The notes beneath the pieces are model-generated. The model did not search any database. It was given only the letters and a program-made list of their open reading frames with translations, and was not told the origin of the DNA. From Isoetes taiwanensis (Eukaryota > Streptophyta > Lycopodiopsida > Isoetales > Isoetaceae): a stretch of DNA of 64,000 nucleotides. The stretch spans positions 3,745,689 through 3,809,688 of the forward strand of contig JAJEKV010000100.1 of assembly GCA_021234155.1 (NCBI GenBank). The letters are read 5' to 3'. The translations under genes and the position numbers were made by a program. Shown here piece by piece: positions 44,928-55,746 of this stretch (its first letter is position 1; every line of letters starts with the position of its first letter).

Positions 44928-45183
44928 TGGCATTGTTCCACTTGAAGGAATGGCAGCAGGAAGGCCAGTAATTGCATGCAATAGCAGTGGTCCAAAGGAG
45001 AGCATTGTTCATGTAAAAACAGGTTATTAATATGAGGCGGTGCGGCATAGTTTTTCTTTTGCAATGTTTTTTCTTTTAAAATGCTCGAGAGAAACTAGAA
45101 ACATAGGGAGAGCTACCAGGGAGCATGTGCAACATAGTTATGTAAACAAGTTTGGCATGACATTGAATAAGGTTATAGTGCAG
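44928..45183 (+). pseudogene. ALG2: Two exons of ALG2-like alpha-1,3/1,6-mannosyltransferase
   Basis: ALG2 adds mannose to the dolichol-linked N-glycan precursor on the cytosolic face of the ER. Exon 44928-45022 reads (D)EHFGIVPLEGMAAGRPVIAC, then NSSGPKESIVHVKTG, the GT4 glycosyltransferase donor-binding block (E-x7-E), ending at a CAG/GTTATT donor. A second piece, about 45090-45183, reads RNIGRATREHVQHSYVNKFG and MTLNKVIVQ up to GTGAGT, matching the C-terminal helix of the family. The stretch of roughly 30 residues expected between them is missing and the acceptor of the second exon is unclear. No other ALG2 exons are recognised in the window, so this is a fragment or part of a broken gene. 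Confidence 0.65.
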
Positions 45184-46892
45184 GTGAGTAATTATAATAA
45201 TTCTGCAATACAAATGTCAATATTAGAGAAGGATATTTCTTTCTAAGCTTGCTCTGAAACAAATGCTGTAAAATGGATGCAAACAATGTTATGTACAATG
45301 CATGTTGAACAAAAGAAGACTACATCAAATTCTAGAAGGGCATAAATAAATGTAAATGTTATTGTAATCAACAGGGATTTTAAGATATTCTTTAAGAATT
45401 GACAGAAATCTGCACATGTTTTGCATTTTTTCTAGATTGAAGGATCAGATGTGCATAAATTTCCAATGTCTCATATCTGTGCATATGAACTTCTTGATTT
45501 CAATTTTAATTTAGAAAGGTTGTCATAATATGAAATAGTTGTGAGATAAACTATCTTCTAAGGAAACTGAATCTCTTGGGACTTAACACGTGCACGAATC
45601 ATTAACATAGATTAACATTAAATTTCCTTAGCTGCTTGGAATGCTCATCTGCTTAGATGTACATGTACTTTGCCTATTAAAAAAATTAGATCTAGAAACT
45701 AACTACAAATATCGAATATTGTTTCATCAAATGAGTTACCAATCCGCATTGGAATTACCTGTAGAATCACTTAATAATTGATGATTATAGTTCTGGCATT
45801 TGCATATGAAGAGAGAATGCCACGTGCCAAAGTATACTTTGTATGGACTTCTTCATTAACAACAAAAAACCATTCAACAATATGCATGACCAAAACATTT
45901 AGAGACTCCCAACTTATGCCCAGCACATTGGGCACCCGTACTAGTATTCTATAGCGTAATAGATATATAAACTTTTTCCAAATTAAATAACATAGTAGAA
46001 ACATAAGAAATATTCTTATGGTACAATTGTGACAACTCGTTTTCTACAACTGGATGATGCATAGAATAATGCTCGTTCTACATGCGACATGCGATGTACC
46101 GTATTGTAGTGGAATGGTACTTACCATTGTCTTAATTTTTTTTCCCATCTTTTACTTTAGAAAGCCTTTCCTTGTCCCCTTTTTTTTAGATCATGAAATA
46201 GTATGATGGAACTCTAGAATATGTCATTAACCCGCTTTCTTTATGTATTCTGTTCAACAACTTCTACCAAGAAGTGTTAGTAGTAAGCAGGCCCTCTAAT
46301 TCTAGCAAAAAAACAACTTTCAACTCTTTCTTGATACTTTGGTAGAAGAACACACCCGTGCAACCCTTCATGCGATAGAACCTTGTTATTTGCTCTTGCT
46401 ATTATGTAATGTTCACATCTTTAATACTCATGTTTTCCTATTTTTTCTGTTGAAAGTGCTAATAATCACTAGCAATGCTTAAAAAAGAGCTTAATAAATA
46501 GTAGAATATTAGCATGTAGATGAACAAGACATCTCGGATTGTTGAATTTGACCTATGTATTGGGTGTTGATCCCTCACATGCAAAAAGAGAAGGCTTGCA
46601 TATTGGATGTGACAATAGAAAGCCTGATAATATGTGGCAATAAAAGTGCAACTGTTGAGTTGTAATGGCAATGAATACTACTCAAAGTAATATTACAAAG
46701 GGACATAAAAAGTGGCAATTATTGTATTGTAATGGCAATGGATGCTAGCCAATGTAATATTGCAAAAAGACATCTATCAACATCCTTCATTTTCAAAGTT
46801 TAGTTGTGAAGGTGTTGACTACTAAATTTAAAATGTAAAGATTATTCAACATCAATGTGGGTCAATACATAAAAAGATTACAATATAAAATA
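45184..46892. other. AT-rich non-coding sequence with a small tandem duplication
   Basis: No gene recognised. 46643-46705 and 46706-46770 are diverged copies of a 63-bp unit (AAGTG-CAA-TT..., TTGTAATGGCAATG, GTAATATT-CAAA). The rest is unstructured AT-rich DNA. Confidence 0.45.
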
Positions 46893-46900
46893 TGTTGAGA

Positions 46901-46933
<33 letters not shown>

Positions 46934-46973
46934 ACCTTAATCTGGCGCCTTAGACCAACTCGGCCATCTCAAC
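46893..46973 (-). tRNA. trnL(AAG): tRNA-Leu (anticodon AAG)
   Basis: Read on the minus strand the 81-nt sequence begins GTTGAGATGGCCGAGTTGG and ends CCCACTCTCAAC plus discriminator A. The acceptor stem is GTTGAGA/TCTCAAC, the D-loop has GG, and the anticodon stem-loop CCAGA-TTAAGGT-TCTGG places AAG at 46936-46938. A long variable arm (class II, as required for Leu) follows, then the T-arm with GGTTCAAATCC. Intragenic A and B boxes are present. A TTTT tract (plus-strand AAAA at 46887-46890) lies 2-5 nt past the 3' end and would stop RNA polymerase III. No intron. AAG (modified to IAG) decodes CUU and CUC. Confidence 0.97.
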
Positions 46974-47941
46974 CTATGTGATTTTTTCTCATTAGTTTAT
47001 TTTATATCTTTTCTAGAATGCCAGCTTTTGTTCCACTTAAAATAAACGCTAGTGGTGCATGTTAACTAATGCAATGGCCACGAAGGCCTAGATATACTTT
47101 TTTTAAAATAAAAGCTAGGGGTGCATGTTAATTAACGCAATGGCCATGAAGGCCTAGAAATATCTTTTTGCTTGAAAGATAGTTGGAAGATAAGAGCATC
47201 TACTATCTACATTGTTCATGATGAGCTAGAGTCATGGATGTACCAATTTAAGGGAAAACGATGTTATAGTGAGAGGACTATTACATCTATATATTGTTGA
47301 TTCTTGCGCTACTCTCTAGAAGCCTTAAAGCTTATAGGAACATTGAGTTGTGGTCTTCTCATTCTATTGTAAACGGAAGTAATCAAAGCAAAGACAACGC
47401 ATTTAGACCAGTTGGTCTGTGTTGGATGCTAAAATGCTCTTCTTCTGTCAGTAGGGACCAAACATTGCTATGCTTTGGTCATCTAAGTTGGAACAAAATG
47501 ATCTAGAACAAAAGTAAAGGCGTCCATGCTACACGAAGAAGATGTTCTACTTGTGCATAGGTTTGAATTAATAGGCCCAGATTCCACTAACTCGGCAGTT
47601 TCTGGATCTGCTGGCAAGAACTAGCGGGCGATCGGCAACAAAACATGGCTTATCTACCATCATCTACATTCCATTGCAGCTCTGGCACTTCATGATTCCA
47701 AGCTTTGTTCATCCGAGCTGTCAAAATTTCCTGAAACTCCCGGGCAAGATCCCCCGTCTGTTATTTCTGTGATAACTCACTCCACGTCAGAAACTTCCAC
47801 CCAGAATTCTGACTGCAATGGAATCGCAACAAGGGTGTCAATTGCCCTGATTCGTTCCAGTAGCAACTGACGGCGTAGTGGAATCTGGGCCTTAGACAAA
47901 AGGTGAAGGATTGCTATAGCACATGTGACAAACATTATGTG
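46974..47941. other. Intergenic sequence with a ~65-bp tandem duplication
   Basis: 47040-47100 and 47105-47165 are close copies (GCTAG-GGTGCATGTTAA, GCAATGGCCA, GAAGGCCTAGA). No ORF above about 75 codons and no recognised gene in the rest. Confidence 0.5.
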
Positions 47942-48063
47942 ATGTGGAATGGGAAAAGGGAGCCCAATCCTGACGTGGCAGGGCCAGCTGGCTACCGCCA
48001 AAGAGAGCCCATTCCTGACGTGGCTGCCACGTCAGGAATGGGCTCCCTTTTTCCCATTCCACG
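47942..48063. repeat. Fold-back element with a perfect 41-bp palindrome
   Basis: 48005-48024 (GAGCCCATTCCTGACGTGGC) and 48026-48045 are perfect reverse complements around a single T. The right arm extends outward to 48063 and is also a reverse complement of 47942-47980 (GTGGAATGGGAAAAGGGAGC...), so there are two direct copies and one inverted copy of one module. Each contains TGACGTGGC, which includes an ACGT core bound by bZIP factors. It lies about 600 bp upstream of the CCCH gene. Either a MITE-like fold-back or a promoter element. Confidence 0.8.
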
Positions 48064-48657
48064 ACGTCAAGAAAGAACAAAGGAGTTTGATTTTGGCAGC
48101 GAGATTTTGGCGCAGGTATGGCGCTTAAATAGACTAGATCCGGCCATGGTGCAGATGGTGCAGCTATGGCGAAATGGTGCAGCATGATTTCGAGGAGTTT
48201 TTGATTTTGATTCTTGGATAGCTGGCCGATTTCTAGAAATTTCTTCATTTCGTGTTCTTGAAGCCCTGAATCCTCAGTATTCTTGGAGTTTCAGCGAGTA
48301 TCCTTGCAGTATTCTTGTTCTGGAGGTAGTAGGCCGCTGAATCCTCAACATTCTTGGAGTTTCAGCAAGTATTCTTGGAGCTGGAGGTATTAGGCTGCTC
48401 AATCCTCAGTATTCTCGAGTTTTCCTGTAAGATTTTTTTGGATAAGAATGATTCTTGAATCCGTAGGAATCAATACCTACTTACCTTGACGTTCGGAGTT
48501 CGTGCTTATTAAAGTGACGAAATTTTCCGGTAGACCTCTTCCGAAAATGTAAAGGGTCATCAAAAGGTAAATCGAAAGGGTGGAAAGTACTTTAAAACAG
48601 GTCCAAACCGCAGGGATAAAAACGTGCCCTGTTCGAGGTCTGCATCCGTCTTCTACA
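48064..48657 (+). promoter_or_regulatory. Upstream region and 5' leader of the CCCH gene, with a triplicated segment
   Basis: A unit containing CTGAATCCTCAGTATTCTTG and GAGTTTCAGC occurs three times, starting near 48266, 48337 and 48397, in diverging copies. No TATA box is obvious. An upstream in-frame GTG exists near 48580 but has no reason to be the start. Confidence 0.45.
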
Positions 48658-49467
48658 ATGGCTGCCAAGAGGAGCAATTATGGCCGCAAATTTGGAGCAA
48701 GTAAAGAAGCAAGACCCAGGCCTCCAGGCAAGGCATCAGCTCCTTGTTATTATTATCAGCAGGGCTACTGTGCAAAGGCTGCAAAATGCCCCTTCTCGCA
48801 TGGATCGTCGTCTAAAATCCACGGAGCTGCCTCGAAATTGAACCATTCTCAAGCAACCCAAATGGGTCCGCTCAAATTTCTCCAATATCCTATCCAGAAA
48901 GCTCCTGCTGTGCCAATGGTGCCACTTCTACATCAGAACTTGCACAATCCTATTCCGACGAGCTTTAAACCTTTGCAGCTCAACCTGCTGCCAGTTTTGG
49001 ACACAGATTCATCACATAGTCGCCAGCAAAAGAGAAAAAATGATGACAAGTTCAAGCATTACGTCCATCTGCATGAAGAACACGCTAGAAAGGTATCAAA
49101 AAAAGCTGCATCTCAAGAACAGCCTAGAACAGTATCAAAAAAAGCTGCATCTCAAGAACAGACTAGAAAAGTATCAACAAAAGCTGCATCTGCTGTCCCT
49201 AGTCTCAGATGTCTTGGTGGTTGCAGAAATATTGACATGTTAAAGGACACAAATTTTGCTGGACCAAAATCCTTTGCAGAAATTCTGGCTAAGAAAAAAC
49301 AAAAGCTTGATAGCAGTGCTCGGTTTGAAGCTGAAAGAGAGGTTGAAGATTGTGAATCTGTTCCAAAGAGTCTTCCATATAATACATTATCTGATGAAGA
49401 ACTCAAAGATGCTGCAGAACTCGAAGATGCTGCAGAAAGTAGTGACTATGAACTTGATACGTATTAA
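48658..49467 (+). CDS. CCCH-type zinc finger protein, 269 aa
   Basis: The start is set at ATG 48658, whose context (ACAATGGC) is good; no ATG lies in frame upstream. After MAAKRSNYGRKFGASKEARP there is one CCCH finger, CYYYQQGYCAKAAKCPFSH (C-x7-C-x5-C-x3-H), an RNA-binding fold. The middle holds three copies of a 15-residue repeat (KVSKKAASQEQPRT type) encoded by 49078-49195. Then comes GPKSFAEILAKKKQKLD and an acidic C-terminal tail ending ELDTY. The single N-terminal finger plus a K-x-FAEI-x-x-KKK helix recalls ZC3H11A-type nuclear mRNA-export factors, but this is tentative. No frame breaks: this is the most complete gene in the window. Single exon as read. Confidence 0.8.
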   Translation: MAAKRSNYGRKFGASKEARPRPPGKASAPCYYYQQGYCAKAAKCPFSHGSSSKIHGAASKLNHSQATQMGPLKFLQYPIQKAPAVPMVPLLHQNLHNPIPTSFKPLQLNLLPVLDTDSSHSRQQKRKNDDKFKHYVHLHEEHARKVSKKAASQEQPRTVSKKAASQEQTRKVSTKAASAVPSLRCLGGCRNIDMLKDTNFAGPKSFAEILAKKKQKLDSSARFEAEREVEDCESVPKSLPYNTLSDEELKDAAELEDAAESSDYELDTY

Positions 49468-50498
49468 ATATGATGATTTTCTGAAAACCATCCTTTCATG
49501 AACTCAAGCACTCTAGATTTTGGCCTTCCATATATAGGCTGCCAATGTACCTAATAAGGTTTGATAAAATATCCCATGCATCTAACTTAATTGTATTCTT
49601 TCTCCTTTTTCTCTTTAATTGTTTATAGTTATCATCCAGAGCACCTCCGGTCAAGAAACTTTTCTTCAAACACAAGTGTTTACATTCCATTCATATCATC
49701 TAGCTTTTCAAAGAAAATGTTCTCTTGCCATGTGAATTGTTTGTTGTTAAAATTCTGCTGCCATATCTTTAAACATTTCCTTGTTCTTGAATTTCTCTTT
49801 TGTACCTAACTCACAGTACACATCAATACCGTTGCTTAGAAGTATAAGGTCTTTTAGTTTGTAATAGCATCTTCGGCAATGCTTAGTAGCACAATGTGTC
49901 CATATATTAGCATAATATGTTTAGCAGTGCTTGCCTATCCCCCCCTACAACCAACAATTTCTTAAATTCTATCATATCCACGTTGCATTCCACCTCAACT
50001 AGTTTCAACTTACACTATTAGATCTTCAAATTTCTATATCTACAACAGAGAAAATTACAAAAATTGGAGAAATTTACTTACCTTCACCCCCTTTCGGCAT
50101 CAATAGAGTAACTGGAGCTTCTGGTTGTGAGTTGCATCTGATCAGACATTTGAACTCGTATATTTTTCAAGAGCAAGTTGTTCATCCTTGTTTGAGGGCA
50201 CACTTCATGAAACCTTGTCCATGAGGTTCAAAATGGCATTTGGAATGATGGCATGAGTTTTGACATGTAACGAGAATGGCATATTGCATCTCTTCTCGGT
50301 TCTTGAGTAAACAATGGCTAACTTTCGTCTAGAATATCAATTTGACTACCTTTTATGCCAGCTAGGGAATGCCAAGAAGGACCAGGAGTACAGAAGCATA
50401 GGTTAGACCACTAGAAAATGCAGGAAAATGCTCCAAGATCTTCATCAAAGGTTTGATCCATTTTTCCTCTGCATTTGTGAGGTATTATTGTGTCTATC
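49468..50498. other. 3' flank of the CCCH gene, no gene seen
   Basis: AT-rich sequence without a recognisable ORF. The last five bases (50494-50498, CTATC) are the left target-site duplication of the LTR retrotransposon. Confidence 0.5.
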
Positions 50499-50719
50499 TG
50501 TAAATATTCTAGAGAGAGAATATTACTATAAGGGAGATTGTATAGAAAACTGGATTGAATAGCCCAATCCATGGCTCACATATATAAGTATTGAATAGAT
50601 ACTACTATGATAGGACATGACTCTTGGATGATGGTGTCCCTTGGTTTGGATTGCCACATCACCCACGTCATCATATATGATGACTAAGCTGCTGAGGTGG
50701 AAGATTGCTCATCTTAACA
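50499..50719 (-). repeat. 3' LTR (minus-strand element)
   Basis: 221 bp, TG...CA ends. Next to the polypurine tract at 50720-50728. Shares CTAGAGAGAGAATATTACTA, GCCCAATCCATGGCTCACAT and GAGGTGGAAGATTGCTCATC with the other LTR. Confidence 0.93.
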
Positions 50720-50746
50720 CTCCCCCTCAAGCTTCACACCGAAGCT

Positions 50747-51982
50747 CTAACCATAATCGTCATGCCCTGGCTCATGAGTCAGCTCTCTTTGACTCAACCG
50801 ATGTCTACATTCAATCCTTCTCGGTTTCATAATTCTGCCTATTCTAATCTTCTTGTAACATTGCAGAATTATCGAACTCCTTTTCTTTCTATACAGTCCT
50901 TCACCTTCTTGATCCAATAATCCCTGGAGATTGTTAGATGCACTGCTCCAATATTTTGAATCATTATTAATGTAGTCTATCTTTCTATTCTTAACTCCAG
51001 ATCTATATATTCTTTCATTTTTCTTATCCTGTTGAGTTCTATCATAGGCCGCTAGTACATCTTCCTCTTCATCACTTGAGATTTCAATTATTTCCTGATA
51101 ACTCTCCTCTTTACTTTCTTCTACTGGCATTGTATTCAAATCAAAGTTCTGCAACTTGATTCAACAGATGCTCATCGTAGGATTTGAACGGTTTCTACAC
51201 CACTATCTTACCAATGCATTCTTGACAATAGTGCTATAATGGAATGGCCTTTCATACATCCCAAAGAATTCAAGCCATTCATGTAACGGCTCTGTTACAT
51301 CAGCCAAGCTTAAAGAATTATCACTGTCGAAATCTATCTGCTGGTGATGATTCTTGTTTGCATTTGCATTTCGTTGATGCTGAGAATGACTTTCCCTTAA
51401 TATTGCTTCCATACCATCTCGCCATGTAAGATCCCCATGGCATGCAATCTGCCCTTGATTCTGACATTCTGGTATCCATTTTCTCGAACTTCCTGCCATT
51501 CTTTCCATAGCATGATGCTTTGTTCTAATTGCTGCGCTTTTGTCCAAATTCTTGCTATCGCAGACATTGTAATTGTCTTGGCTGTTTGATCCAACGGTGC
51601 CAGTCCTTATTTCTTTATTCCATAGATCACGACAACGCCTACCAGACATTTTTCTTCTATCTTTTGCATGATCTTTGGGTCCTTTGATCCTGAAACCAGC
51701 AACACCCTTTTCAATTCCGGCATGTGCTTGGTGGCTCTTGTCACTTTTCAGGTCACACAGGCTGTCACTCCTTAGGTCGCACAGGTCGCCTCGCTTCAGA
51801 TTGCATAGGTTGCGCTCGTCCAATAACTGCTCGTTCAATTTTCTGGGCAAATTTTGTTGGTTATCAGAACCATTGTCTTGTATCATGTGTGCATTATCTG
51901 TAAACAGAATTTCGTCCAATACTAACTGCTTCTGCACCATTATCTTGAATAAGTGCATGTAATATCTCAGGATCCCCTCCAA
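50747..51982 (-). CDS. Gag-like or accessory open frames in the LTR retrotransposon
   Basis: Two minus-strand frames: 51982-51203 (about 259 codons, with LYKRGDLC-like repeats CNLKRGDLCDLRSDSLCDLK, MSGRRCRDLWNKEI and SQHQRNANANKNHHQQ) and 51130-50747 (MPVEESKEESYQEIIEISSD, then EEEDVLAAYDRTQQDKKNER). Neither opens with a convincing ATG at its far end. A repeated C-(N/D)-LKSD-like pattern is the only structure. No zinc knuckle (CX2CX4HX4C) is seen. They may descend from gag or be captured sequence. Upstream (52790-52000) minus-strand frames are shorter and broken. Confidence 0.4.
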
Positions 51983-52846
51983 ACAGATCTATTACTTCAC
52001 GAATTTCCTCCTTTTGCCTTTATTTTGCTTTCTGGCTTAATTCCCATTTATCGCCTTCAGGGATAATGAACTCCTCCATCAAGAGTTTCTGTGCATCTCT
52101 TCTTTCAGGGATTCCCGCAAAAGATTTCTTCAATTTGTTGAATGGAACTGGCATTGAGCACTTCTTTGCTATGTCACCAATTTAAAACGTCATCTCTTTT
52201 TCCTTTTCATTTGCAGGTTTCCCTTGAAGCACCGCCTTCATTTGGTTCTCATGTGCTTCAAATGCAATAAGTGCATCTTTAATTTTCCTCAATTCAGAGG
52301 TTAAATTGGCATATCTAGCAAGCATCCAGAGTTTGTGCCTGACCGTATTTTCTAGTCCTTCTTCCTCCCTCTTTATTACACCATCCGGTGTATCTTGTCT
52401 GCTAGCCTGGCCGTGCTTGAGGAATTCTGAGATGGATCATCTGTATTTGTCCAATGCCTAGGGAATCAGTTCTTCCCTTTGTCCTTGTGTCCCCTTCTTG
52501 ACACATGACATTGAAGGTGCCTTCTGCCACTTCTTCCCACCTCAAACTATAGTCGCTCATTCTCGGACGACATTTTAATCTGCCTCATTCTTGGCTTAGG
52601 ACTTTTTTTGATACAAGACCGCATATATCTCTTCCATCTTTTTCTCTTAGGATTTTGCTTAAAATGCTTATGAATCCTAATATTAGTTGTAATAATATCC
52701 CAATGCATACTATAGTTACCTCTAGTATCTTCTTAGCCTTTGCTTTTTTGCTTTGGCTTTTGCATTTGTTTTTCTCTCTCTCACACACACCAGGATCTTT
52801 GGTATGGCTACCCTACCGGGCAGCCTCTTCTCTTGTTAGAGCATGA

Positions 52847-52858
52847 GCTCTGATACCA
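52847..52858 (-). other. Primer-binding site of the LTR retrotransposon
   Basis: On the minus strand this reads TGGTATCAGAGC, complementary to the 3' end of initiator Met-tRNA, directly after the 5' LTR. Confidence 0.93.
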
Positions 52859-53090
52859 TGTAAATATCTAGAGAGAGAATATTACTATAAGAGAGATTGT
52901 ATAGAAAATTGGATTGAATAGCCCAATCCATGGCTCACATATATAAGTATGGAATAGATACTACTATGATAGCACATAACTCTTGGATGATGGTATTGGT
53001 ATCTCCTGGTCTGGATTGCCACATCACTATATGCCACGTCATCTTATATGATTACTAATCTGTTGAGGTGGAAGATTGCTCATCTTAACA
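52859..53090 (-). repeat. 5' LTR (minus-strand element)
   Basis: 232 bp, TG...CA ends, adjacent to the primer-binding site at 52847-52858. It carries an extra TGGTATTGG-type insertion near 53000 relative to the other LTR. Confidence 0.93.
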
Positions 53091-53130
53091 CTATCCTGAT
53101 TAGATTAATTAGTTAGAGTCATTTTTGCAG

Positions 53131-53222
53131 ATAAATTATGGTAAGGTTGTTGCCACTGGTGCAGGCCGCGCTGGACAGAAGATAGAGAAACTATCCATGT
53201 CGGTATGAAGGAAGGAGACAAG
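53131..53222 (+). pseudogene. GroES/cpn10 chaperonin-like exon with a frameshift
   Basis: Cpn10 is the co-chaperonin lid of cpn60 in mitochondria and plastids. After a TTTTTGCAG acceptor the frame reads YGKVVATGAGR, corresponding to the conserved G-K-V-(I/V)-A-V-G-x-G block. One base later the next frame reads DRETIHVGMKEGDKVAM, matching the following D-x-(G)-x-x-x-P-V-x-VKEGD-x-V block. A one-base indel near 53170 therefore separates the two. A possible donor (AAG/GTAGCG) ends the exon at 53222. No other cpn10 exons are recognised nearby, and the LTR retrotransposon ends only 40 bp upstream. Confidence 0.5.
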
Positions 53223-55746
53223 GTAGCGATGAGGATGAGGATATGGAACTCCCTCGTTATTCAAACAACTCGCCTTCTTTACAGGTGTTTCTCTTTACAT
53301 GCAACTCCGATGTTTCAAACTTCAAGTGGTTTACAGAACTTGTTCTATTTTGCATGGAGCTGGCTGAAATTATTTTCTTACACAAAATAAAGATGTATGA
53401 GTGTCAGTCCAAATGAATAGATTCATCTATATAAATGCACTTCTCTTGCCCCCCCTCCCTTTTTTTTTGGTGTTGCTTGAGGAATAGAAAATTATAACCA
53501 GGTAAAATCTGCCTCATATATTCAAAAAAAATGCCATGACTATTAGTCAAAGGGCTTCTCTATTAGATTTTGGATGGATGGAATTGGGTTAACTCAATTG
53601 AAACCTAATAGATTGCTTCCAAAATAAAAGAGTACTAGGTTACAAATCTAATCACAATATCAATTTGTACATATCTTGTATCTTGTGTGCATTAGTACAA
53701 CTAGCCATGTTGGTATCACATGAAAGCAAAAGTGATATCATTGTTGAAGCAAAAGATTAGCCACATTTGATGTCTTTTTTATGAGAAAGAATTATGTTGG
53801 AGCCCTTCAAAAAATGAGCTTTGCTTGTGTCTCCGGCAATCTTGGAGCAAAGCCCTTGCAGTTGAAGGGGAGGGAAAAATAGGACTTATAGAATTTTAAT
53901 ATCTGCTGAAACTTCTAGTCGGCAAGATCGATGGACCCGGTGCAATCATAGTGTTTAAGTTCTTTCATCTCTTGGCTATTGTACTTTATCACAATATAAA
54001 ATAACCTGGTGGAAATAAAATTGAAAGGAAGCACCAACAGTCCTTTGAGCACTTCAAACAGGATAAAGAGGATAAGATGAATATTATTTGTTTCTGTGAT
54101 TATGTTTTCAATATCTACACATATATAATCGAGTCTACAATTTTCCTTCTTTTTTTTTTGTTCCTGCACTTATTCTTTCTCCGTCACCTCTGTTAGGACT
54201 GTGGCAAAGACACGTGGTTTTATCCCTTTTTTCAATTGTCAGGCCTTCAATGCAGCCAAACCCATTGGCAGACGCGTGGTTTGGTAACGATCTATTCACC
54301 GCTTCTGCACTAAGAATGAAAGCAATAGAATTGTTTTTTATTTCATCTCTGGCTATGTGGATTCCGGTTAGCCCAAACCCCAAATATGGCATCTAGGGAT
54401 GCATTGTGCTGCTGCAGCTAAATGTGTGGATGTGTGGTCATAAGATGCAGGCGTTCAAGGCAGATCGCAGCCGGTGTCTTGCTTCTTCTAAAAGGTACAT
54501 TTAGGGTAGGAGAAACTCAGACCTTTTGGAACAAAAACCAGTAAAAATAGTAAGTAGAACTCTGAATTATTGAAGTTCAGTCTTTTTTTTTTGTTTTTCA
54601 TCGAAATAGGAATCTGGGTTCTTATATTTTCATGCAAAGGTACATGCCATTCTTTGGCTTTATTTGACACGTTTGTGTTTTATATATTTTCTTTGAGAAA
54701 GAAATTTGCTTGCATTTGAAATCCATATTTTGAACACTTCAGAGGCTCCGCCAAAATGAATCCAGATAAAGTTGGATTGGTATACATGTAAAGTTTGATT
54801 GGTATACACAGATTTTGAAACATGTAACATAGATGTATTTCCAATTTGTCTATTGGAAACTATTTATCTCAAATCCTCCTGTAATCTTTTTATCTTACAT
54901 GGCCCATTTATTTATGATTCAAACCTGGCAGATTGGCTATCACAATAAAGAACTATGTGATATTAACTCTCAAACGAAGCATGTGGTTTCAGCTTTAGTT
55001 TCTCCTTCCTTGAAAGGCTTTTATGTGCAGATCTTTAGAGTAGGATGGCTCTGCATTTTAAACAACTATTTAGTCAGCTTGTGATGTAATCTGAATCCAT
55101 GCAGAACGAGACAAAGAAAATTCAAGTAACACATGCTTTGTAGTTTTGCAGATCTGCGTTTGAAAGGAAATGAACTCCAAAAGCAACCGAAGTTCTTTTT
55201 ATTTGCATAGGATCTACGAATTGTGTTTGACGCTATCAGATCTATTGTTTCTCAAGATAATAAACCAGTGAAGAATCCTTGTTATGAAGCTACACGCTGG
55301 ATGAACACATGATTCAGTTCAAGCAATTACATATAAGCATAATTTCATTATATATGGACTTTCCCTAAGTCCATACGACTCCCAAATCGACCCGAATTTT
55401 TAGAATATAAGGGTTTTATTTGTTAGAATGATGCAAAATTTTGGGAAGCGTGCAGGTAGGTGAGATGGCAGGCCTTGTATCTATTAAGCCAAAGAAGTGC
55501 CATCCAAGTTTGTGTCCCGCCCAAGCGCCTTCACTAGAGGCGGTCTTGCCGCAGTAGCCAGCATTCGCAAATCTGCATAGTGTAGATTCATAGTAGGGGA
55601 CGATCCCGAATGGTCCCAACCAGCGCAAATGAGGGATTCACAACGTTTAAAATGCGCCCCATATCTCATGAGCCAATATTAGCTCATGCAAATCAGCCTT
55701 TGGGGTTAAGGTGCGTAGCCAGATAAACCAAAATGGAACAAAAGAA
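53223..55746. other. Long stretch without a recognised gene
   Basis: Short frames only (at most 85 codons). A plus frame at 54245-54396 (NPLADAWFGNDLF...RMKAIELFFISSLAMW) faintly recalls a light-harvesting-protein helix but is not convincing. T-rich runs at 53459-53470 and 54149-54160. Composition is AT-rich, like intergenic DNA. Confidence 0.4.

Larger units (their letters stand above)
50499..53090 (-). mobile_element. Complete small LTR retrotransposon, 2.6 kb, non-autonomous
   Basis: Two LTRs (50499-50719 and 52859-53090) begin TGTAAATAT and end TTAACA on the plus strand and are about 90 percent alike by eye. The element is flanked by a perfect 5-bp duplication, CTATC (50494-50498 and 53091-53095). 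Read on the minus strand, the 5' LTR (52859-53090) ends in ACA and abuts TGGTATCAGAGC (52847-52858), the initiator Met-tRNA primer site. A purine tract (GAGGGGGAG, 50720-50728) precedes the 3' LTR. The 2.1-kb interior lacks protease, integrase and reverse transcriptase motifs, so the element depends on proteins from elsewhere. The LTR differences (an 11-bp net length change and scattered substitutions) suggest moderate age. Confidence 0.95.

Noticed and set aside
54245-54396. Possible light-harvesting chlorophyll-binding fragment (NPLADAW...RMKAIELFFISSLAMW)
   Set aside because: Only a loose resemblance to the third helix; key Glu-Ile-Lys-x-Gly-Arg residues are not in place and no adjoining segment supports it.
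55416-55669. Two overlapping minus-strand frames of 60-70 codons
   Set aside because: Short, overlapping in different frames, no motif.
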